40,832 nucleotides of DNA. It comes from a virus. The notes under the pieces are model-generated. The model was not told the origin of the DNA. It did not search any database and worked only from the letters and a program-made list of their open reading frames with translations. Of the stretch, positions 36,250 through 40,832 are shown piece after piece (position 1 is the first letter of the stretch; each line of letters opens with the position of its first letter). The DNA lies in IMG/VR virus record IMGVR_UViG_3300038660_000044, positions 1 through 40,832 of that record. One strand, written 5' to 3'. Both the position numbers and the translations under genes were made by a program.

Positions 36250-36585
36250 TTAATGGCCAAGCCGCTGCATTTGCTCCATGACGTACCGCTCGGCAATCCG
36301 GTCCAAAACGGTATCGCCCGGAACAAGCGCGCGAATTGCGTCTGGAACAGATTGCTTTGCATAAGCTATGGCACTGGCCTTCACGTTGTTGGCCCCCGCC
36401 CCGGCACCATCTTTAATGGCAGACTGCACCCCAGTCAGGATTGCAGAATGCAGGGCGCGCATATGCTTTTCCTCAATGCGGACGCCAGTCCAGCGACTGA
36501 ATTGCAGCGCTGCAAACGGAATGGCGATGGTCAGCACAATCTCGGTGATGTGCGGCGCGAGTGCGATGAGTGTATCTTGAAACAT
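36250..36585 (-). CDS. LL-H-type phage holin
   Basis: This 111-residue protein has one N-terminal transmembrane helix ('EIVLTIAIPFAALQFSRW', about 15-32), a polar helix 'EKHMRALHSAILTGVQ', an Ala/Gly/Asn linker and a C-terminal amphipathic helix. This fits the holin family found near endolysins of Lactobacillus phage LL-H and many proteobacterial phages. It would open the inner membrane to release the amidase. AAAGGA site before ATG 36585. Confidence 0.75.
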   Translation of the reverse strand: MFQDTLIALAPHITEIVLTIAIPFAALQFSRWTGVRIEEKHMRALHSAILTGVQSAIKDGAGAGANNVKASAIAYAKQSVPDAIRALVPGDTVLDRIAERYVMEQMQRLGH

Positions 36586-36602
36586 GGGGTATCCTTTCAG
36601 GA

Positions 36603-36662
36603 TCAGGTTAGGATGAAGACCAGTACCACAGCAGCGATGATGGTCACGATGAAAATTGTCAA
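36603..36662 (-). CDS. possible 19-residue membrane peptide (TTG start)
   Basis: A TTG overlapping the amidase stop (TTTGA) would start 'TIFIVTIIAAVVLVFILT', a pure transmembrane helix, ending at 36603. It fills the gap between amidase and holin. Translational coupling is possible, but the length makes this uncertain. Confidence 0.3.
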   Translation of the reverse strand: MTIFIVTIIAAVVLVFILT

Positions 36663-37363
36663 AGAAGTGCGGCCCACGTCATTCTGCCGACGATGCCGTC
36701 AGGCAGTAGGCCGTTGCGAATCTGAAACTTGACCACGGCGGCATAGGTATTCGGCCCGAAGTCGCCATCGACGGTGACGCCTAGAGCGGCCTGCGCTGCG
36801 CGGACATGGTAGCCGGTCGATCCCCGGCAGAGCATCTCGCGGGGTTCAACGGGTTCCTGCACGACCGTGCCGTTCATCGCGTTCAGGATCTCCTCGCGGA
36901 TCTCGTCACCAATGCCGACAGGATCTCGGGACGCTCCGCCGCGCGGGTTGTAGTCGAAATCCCACTTGTTCCGCTGGCGGACGCCAAGCGTGATCTCCAC
37001 TTCTGCGTGAGAAAGGACTGTGCGGCGCCTAATCGGGATGCCGTAGCTTTTCGACAGATCGGCGACTTCACGTACCAACTCGTCAACCTGCGCGTGCTTC
37101 ACGGGGTACTTACCGCCGAACGGGTCACTCCACTGCCCGCCGCCCATTGCGCAGATCGAGACGCCAATCGAGCCGGTGTTGAGGCTGAGCGTGTGTGGCG
37201 CATACGCGCCTTTTTGAATCTTGCCTGGGGCGTTGGCCTCTATGGCGAACACGCCATCGTGCGCCCTGCCTTCCCCATCAATCAGCCGGTGATAGGCTCT
37301 GCGGTCAGTAGAGTTTGGCGAGTATGTCCCGCCCGTGTGGTGCAGGATAATCCGGTTCATCAT
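36659..37363 (-). CDS. N-acetylmuramoyl-L-alanine amidase endolysin with PG-binding domain
   Basis: This 234-residue endolysin has an N-terminal Amidase_2/PGRP domain: 'IILHHTGG' (zinc His8 or His9), 'VLSHAEV' (His119) and 'NKWDFDYNP' (Asp135, the usual third zinc ligand position). The C-terminal PG_binding_1 domain (about 180-234) reads 'LCRGSTGYHVRAAQAALGV' and 'DGDFGPNTYAAVVKFQIRNG'. It cuts the amide bond between MurNAc and L-Ala in the periplasm. No signal peptide, so it needs the holin. ATG 37363 has GGAGAAA upstream. Confidence 0.93.
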   Translation of the reverse strand: MMNRIILHHTGGTYSPNSTDRRAYHRLIDGEGRAHDGVFAIEANAPGKIQKGAYAPHTLSLNTGSIGVSICAMGGGQWSDPFGGKYPVKHAQVDELVREVADLSKSYGIPIRRRTVLSHAEVEITLGVRQRNKWDFDYNPRGGASRDPVGIGDEIREEILNAMNGTVVQEPVEPREMLCRGSTGYHVRAAQAALGVTVDGDFGPNTYAAVVKFQIRNGLLPDGIVGRMTWAALL

Positions 37364-37384
37364 AGTATTTCTCCAATGTTTTCG

Positions 37385-37401
37385 GCCCTCCGTAGCAGGG
37401 C
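37385..37401. other. hairpin between amidase and tailspike genes
   Basis: GCCCT (37385-37389) pairs with AGGGC (37397-37401) around a 7-nt loop in the 70-bp gap upstream of the amidase. No U-tract on the minus strand. It could slow or process the mRNA. Confidence 0.3.
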
Positions 37402-37433
37402 AGTTCTGTTGATATTTCGGAATCAAAAATGCT

Positions 37434-39101
37434 TTAGTAGCGTATGCTCATTGTCACGAACCCACGATCCGATGCGGACCCGGATGATATAATCGTATAT
37501 CTGAACGAACACTGATTGGCGGTTGGCTGCCCGATAAGGCTCACCACAGCGGCGGGCGTACCAGCCGGTGTGCCACCCGCACCGTCATCAAACACGAAAC
37601 CGTAAGAAACGTCCTCTGGGTCTGGCGGAAACGGGATATTATGAGCGATTGTGATGACGCCCGTAGATCCAGCCGCGCCAGTCGCATCGAAGGATGCGCC
37701 CGACTTTTTACGCTGCCGTGTGAAAAATAAATTCTGGCCAACCCGCGCGGTTATGCTCCAAGATGAGGTTTCTTTGTTGAGCGCGGCACCGCTTACAGGC
37801 TCAACCCCAGAAAACAGTGATTGCCCCTCTTTGAGATCAGCACGTATTCTCGCATGAACGCCTATAGCAGCGGCCCCAACATTTATCGCAGTGGTGCAGT
37901 CATCAACCGTGAAGTCATAATCATTCCAGTCGCCTGACAAATCAAGGGCGCGGCCCCCGGCGAGATTGAAGCCATTGACATGGCCAATGATCTTGTTCGA
38001 CTTGCCAGTATTGCGAAAGCCAGTTTTTCCGGATTTACCCTGCCCATCACAATGAACTGTTATGTTCGAGCGATTAGCAGAACAGTGAACACCGCCTTCT
38101 GCGTTCCCACTATCCCGCGTCTCGATATGGCCGATTGTGTGGCCTGCACCCTCAATATAGGCATTATATTCTCGACCCGTACCGACAGACCGAATGCCGT
38201 TGCGGTAGGCTTCCGTCTTTCCAATCTGAGCGGCAAACCCTGCTACCAAGACACCCTCTTCGTCACAGCTTTCCCCAATTAGGTGCGTGGCCGTGCCACC
38301 AGCGCTCCAGACAATACCCTTGCCATAGCAACCATAGACATGCATGAAATCGACATCGCACTTCCCGTTGTAGGTCGCACCATCAGTCACGAATTTCGCA
38401 CCGTAACCGTCCGAACTGGCTACAACAACAGACCGGATGCGCCCATCGTGCGGGCCTTTGTAAATCATACCATGGCTTGTTCCGGCACCACGCTGACCGG
38501 GCCGGCAAATAAACATTGAACCCATGTCGCCTTCGGGCAAGTCCTCAACGCCTTCTTGCCCCCCTTTGAAAGCACACTCAGAATACCAGCCTTCTTGAGC
38601 GGTGTTGAAAATGATGAGGCGGTCGTAAAAATAGCCCTTGCCGTACACGTTCCAACCGCGCCCGGCTGTGTTGTTCGCTTTGTTCCCGTCTAGAAACATA
38701 TCAAAGAGGCCGAACCCGTAAGGGACGCCCTCGGACACTAGCCAACTATTGGTACCTTTAAGGTTATTAAAACCTTCTGTCTCAATTATGTGATCGTTCA
38801 CGTCGTCAGCTAGGACGATGCCGTCCGAAAACGGGCTGAAGCCTGCGAATAAAACCTTTGACGCACTTACCAGCTTTTGCTCGGTCAGGTATTTACCCGT
38901 GAGCCTAACCTTGCCACCGCCCTTGCTTTTGCAATAATCGTGCGCAGCTTGGATTGCTGTCCCCATATATGTTTTTCCGGGCTTGGTATTGGATGCAAAA
39001 TCGTCAACAAATACTTCAACCTTATTTGACGAAAATGCCGATAGCCGGGAATTTGCCCGCTCGAACTCTTCTGCCGTGCTGATTTTCAGAGAGAACCCCA
39101 C
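37434..39101 (-). CDS. tailspike with right-handed beta-helix
   Basis: This 555-residue protein has an N-terminal adaptor region with 'FVDDFASNTKPGKTYMGTAI', typical of the first turn of pectate-lyase-like tailspikes. Residues about 100-420 are short strand repeats rich in G, N, D and V ('LIGESCDEEGVLVAGFAAQI', 'AEGGVHCSANRSNITVHCDG'), as in a beta-helix. The C-terminal ~120 residues form a separate beta domain, possibly a trimerisation or binding cap. It likely binds and may cleave host polysaccharide. GTG start at 39101 overlaps the upstream stop as TAGTG. Confidence 0.82.
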   Translation of the reverse strand: MGFSLKISTAEEFERANSRLSAFSSNKVEVFVDDFASNTKPGKTYMGTAIQAAHDYCKSKGGGKVRLTGKYLTEQKLVSASKVLFAGFSPFSDGIVLADDVNDHIIETEGFNNLKGTNSWLVSEGVPYGFGLFDMFLDGNKANNTAGRGWNVYGKGYFYDRLIIFNTAQEGWYSECAFKGGQEGVEDLPEGDMGSMFICRPGQRGAGTSHGMIYKGPHDGRIRSVVVASSDGYGAKFVTDGATYNGKCDVDFMHVYGCYGKGIVWSAGGTATHLIGESCDEEGVLVAGFAAQIGKTEAYRNGIRSVGTGREYNAYIEGAGHTIGHIETRDSGNAEGGVHCSANRSNITVHCDGQGKSGKTGFRNTGKSNKIIGHVNGFNLAGGRALDLSGDWNDYDFTVDDCTTAINVGAAAIGVHARIRADLKEGQSLFSGVEPVSGAALNKETSSWSITARVGQNLFFTRQRKKSGASFDATGAAGSTGVITIAHNIPFPPDPEDVSYGFVFDDGAGGTPAGTPAAVVSLIGQPTANQCSFRYTIISSGSASDRGFVTMSIRY

Positions 39102-39421
39102 TAATTGACATCCGAGACGGAACGCCTAACCGGATCAGGCAGCGGCCCATTCTCAATATCGAAAACAGGATGTGAACTACCTTGATCAGAGAGGGCAGTG
39201 ACGGGATCGAATTGCCATATCACAGCCGCGTTAATTTCATCTAGGGGTCTTGTAATTGGACCTATAAAAGGATGATCGCCTTCTGGCTCCCCAACGCCCC
39301 CAACAGGCACATCGGAAAGATCATAATCAATACCGCTATAGGTCAGTACATCGCCGTTTACGGAAACAACAGGCTCGACGCATCCTGGCAGGCCCGCGAT
39401 CACGTGGATTGTTATTTTCAT
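39101..39421 (-). CDS. small tail-associated protein, unknown
   Basis: This 106-residue acidic protein contains 'VLTYSGIDYDLSDVPVGGVG' and 'HPFIGPITRPLDEINAAVIW', a pattern I recognise from small proteins encoded beside tail fibre genes in many phages. It may be an assembly factor. GAGGTG site upstream of ATG 39421. Confidence 0.68.
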   Translation of the reverse strand: MKITIHVIAGLPGCVEPVVSVNGDVLTYSGIDYDLSDVPVGGVGEPEGDHPFIGPITRPLDEINAAVIWQFDPVTALSDQGSSHPVFDIENGPLPDPVRRSVSDVN

Positions 39422-39430
39422 TTTTTCACC

Positions 39431-40270
39431 TCAACGCCAACGACCATGTGCCTCAACCTCGCATAGATAAGGCCCGGGCAACGATGTCGCAGACATCAGT
39501 CTTAATTTCCCACTGCTGCCGGATATTGTCCTTCCACGCCCCCAGAGAACGCCAGCGGCACGCACACCGGGCATCCCGCATACGACCCCAGTTGCGTTGA
39601 GAAACTGCGCGGGAAACGTCCAATCTACCTCTGCGGCGGTGCTGAATATGTTTCCGGTCGCTACATTGACGTTTGAAATTGAAATCAGGTGGCGACATAC
39701 CTGCTCCCCACTCGCGTAGCGCTCCCATTCTCCGTTCGGGCCTTCGCCAGCTTGCATGGGCGCTCCAGTATTAACACCACCCGAAAACGATACCGTGCCG
39801 ACGATGTTGCCGCTGTGAGTGTGCCTAAGCCAAGGGGTCCAGCTTGCTCCGTCAAACTCACGAAAAAACATATCATTCGGGGTCATGGCAACCTGTGTCG
39901 TGTTCCCATGCGGACTGGCCCCACGCCTTAAGATCACCAGATTAAACGCCGTGATCCCTTCCGGCTTTGTGCCAGTCGCACTGCCAAGCACGCGGTAGTA
40001 ACCATTCGGCAGATCCGCAGGGTTATTAACGTTGCCGCCAAATTCGATCATGCTACCACCGAGGCCAAAAGCGCCGACTTTCATCAGTCGATTAACCGTG
40101 GTGTCTGTGAGCGTTGACTGAACGCTGAAAAAATCATTCGCATCTATGTTTTGGAGAAAGGTTCTGAACTCTCCGCCCAAATACGAAAACCACGCCAGCG
40201 CCCTTGCATTGTAGGTTGACGCATTTCCAATATCTGGCTGCTCTGGTGGTGTCGGTGGATTAATCCCCAT
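39431..40270 (-). CDS. tail fibre protein with pyocin-knob domain
   Basis: This 279-residue protein has an N-terminal segment likely to attach to the tail, then a knob region: 'NPADLPNGYYRVLGSATG', 'TQVAMTPNDMFFREFDG' and 'ASWTPWLRHTHSGN'. The Y-Y-R-V and F-F-R-x-x-D-G-x-S-W-T-P-W elements match pyocin-knob domains, which bind surface sugars or attach other fibre parts. The C-terminal 130 residues are beta-rich. It overlaps the previous stop by 11 bases. Confidence 0.78.
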   Translation of the reverse strand: MGINPPTPPEQPDIGNASTYNARALAWFSYLGGEFRTFLQNIDANDFFSVQSTLTDTTVNRLMKVGAFGLGGSMIEFGGNVNNPADLPNGYYRVLGSATGTKPEGITAFNLVILRRGASPHGNTTQVAMTPNDMFFREFDGASWTPWLRHTHSGNIVGTVSFSGGVNTGAPMQAGEGPNGEWERYASGEQVCRHLISISNVNVATGNIFSTAAEVDWTFPAQFLNATGVVCGMPGVRAAGVLWGRGRTISGSSGKLRLMSATSLPGPYLCEVEAHGRWR

Positions 40271-40832
40271 CGTAGGTTGCCCCTCTTACTTTTAATTCCA
40301 TGTCCGATACGTTTGGCCCAGACAGCAGCATTTCCAAGCTGTCATATTTGCCAAGAACGGTTGTCCCGTAGTCCTGCTCATCTGCCGTGAAGTAGTAGAG
40401 CGCAAATTGAGCGCGAATCTTTGCAAGGCTGCGGCGAATACGGCGCGTTGAACCTGTGTTCATACTGACAATAAATCTTGTGGTGTCCCTGTATCCGCGT
40501 TGGACAATTTGCACGTTTCCGAATTGATCTTCTTGAAATTGGCTAAAGTCGTCTATTCCAATCCCACTGCCAAATACTGCGGTTCCCAGATCTATCGCAT
40601 CACCCACGATGATCTCCGAGACGCTGACATCACCAGTGCCTTCGCCAATGTTGATCTGGATAGTGTTGCCGGGCTGGCACAAAATATCCTCGAAGATAAC
40701 CGTCTCGCGCGTCCCCGGCTCTACCGTGACCATCGAAAGCGGGTCGATGATGTCCGTAAAATCAACAACTGATTGGCGCTGGAAGATGACAACTTCGTCT
40801 TCAGGGTTAATCACCCTCACCGCGACATGAGA
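40260..40832 (-). CDS. distal tail / receptor-binding protein, C-terminal part (continues from position 127)
   Basis: This piece holds residues 115-304 of the 304-residue protein that starts at 469. A GTG at 40820 inside the frame is not needed as a start once the circle is closed. The sequence is beta-rich with an acidic 'IIVGDAIDLGTAVFGSGIG' segment and an R-rich 'GSTRRIRRSLAKIRAQFALY' helix, and ends 'ELKVRGATYDGD'. It directly precedes the pyocin-knob fibre. Confidence 0.75.
   Translation of the reverse strand, partial: SHVAVRVINPEDEVVIFQRQSVVDFTDIIDPLSMVTVEPGTRETVIFEDILCQPGNTIQINIGEGTGDVSVSEIIVGDAIDLGTAVFGSGIGIDDFSQFQEDQFGNVQIVQRGYRDTTRFIVSMNTGSTRRIRRSLAKIRAQFALYYFTADEQDYGTTVLGKYDSLEMLLSGPNVSDMELKVRGATYDGD
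40706..40832. repeat. 127-bp terminal direct repeat (right copy)
   Basis: This is the right-hand copy of the sequence at 1-127, with no differences by eye. Removing one copy gives a circle of 40,705 bp. The repeat lies inside the distal tail gene, not at the terminase end of the map, which argues against it being a true packaging terminus. Confidence 0.95.

Overview
The window is the complete genome of a tailed dsDNA phage, with a long non-contractile (siphovirus-type) tail gene set. Bases 1-127 are repeated exactly at 40706-40832, and one tail gene continues uninterrupted across that join. The molecule is therefore a closed circle or a terminally redundant unit of about 40,705 bp, linearised inside a tail gene. 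The host is probably an alphaproteobacterium, perhaps a Rhodobacterales-type marine bacterium. That rests on a GapR/DUF2312-family gene (a mostly alphaproteobacterial family), the GC-rich codon use and the general protein style; it is an inference. I see no integrase, transposase, DNA polymerase, helicase or primase, so replication probably relies on host enzymes recruited by a phage initiator.

Layout. Reading right to left on the minus strand, 17.6 to 0.5 kb and on through the join to 36.2 kb is the late region: terS, terL, portal, scaffold, major capsid protein, a small HeH/SAP-like protein, an HslV/proteasome-like Ntn hydrolase, adaptor and neck proteins, an inserted DNA-binding 'moron', a Mu gpF-like protein, tail completion and terminator proteins, tail tube, a G/GT chaperone pair with a -1 slippery site, and a 1947-residue tape measure. 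Past the join come the distal tail protein, a pyocin-knob fibre, a tailspike, an amidase, a holin and other lysis-side membrane proteins. A strong terminator at 35.16 kb ends this unit. From 31.5 down to 18 kb, also on the minus strand, is the early region: a Cro-like regulator, a C5 cytosine methyltransferase, an ERF annealing protein, NinB, an HNH protein, a VRR-NUC-like protein, two ParB/partition-like proteins, an initiator carrying internal iterons, a GapR homologue, an SSB-like protein with a duplicated tail, an HD phosphohydrolase, a second DNA methyltransferase, several small HTH proteins and a NusG-like protein. From 31.6 to 35.15 kb the plus strand carries a divergent set of very small genes, including a lipoprotein and two one-helix membrane peptides.

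Genes in both minus-strand regions are tightly coupled by 4-bp ATGA and 1-bp TGATG/TAATG overlaps, which fixes many start codons. A divergent regulatory region (31552-31688) lies between the Cro-like gene and the plus-strand genes. NusG immediately precedes a 386-nt structured, gene-free leader in front of terS, which suggests processive antitermination of the late operon.

The most unusual features are: (1) two homologous structured intergenic elements (23935-24073 and 27217-27354) sharing hairpins, loops and a covarying base pair and ending in intrinsic terminators on the strand opposite the genes; (2) the Ntn hydrolase in the head module; (3) twelve ~28-residue repeats in the tape measure; (4) a perfect 90-bp tandem duplication of an SSB-like acidic tail; (5) an inserted DNA-binding gene with its own promoter inside the neck cluster; and (6) a recombination scar holding fragments of an initiator and a nuclease.
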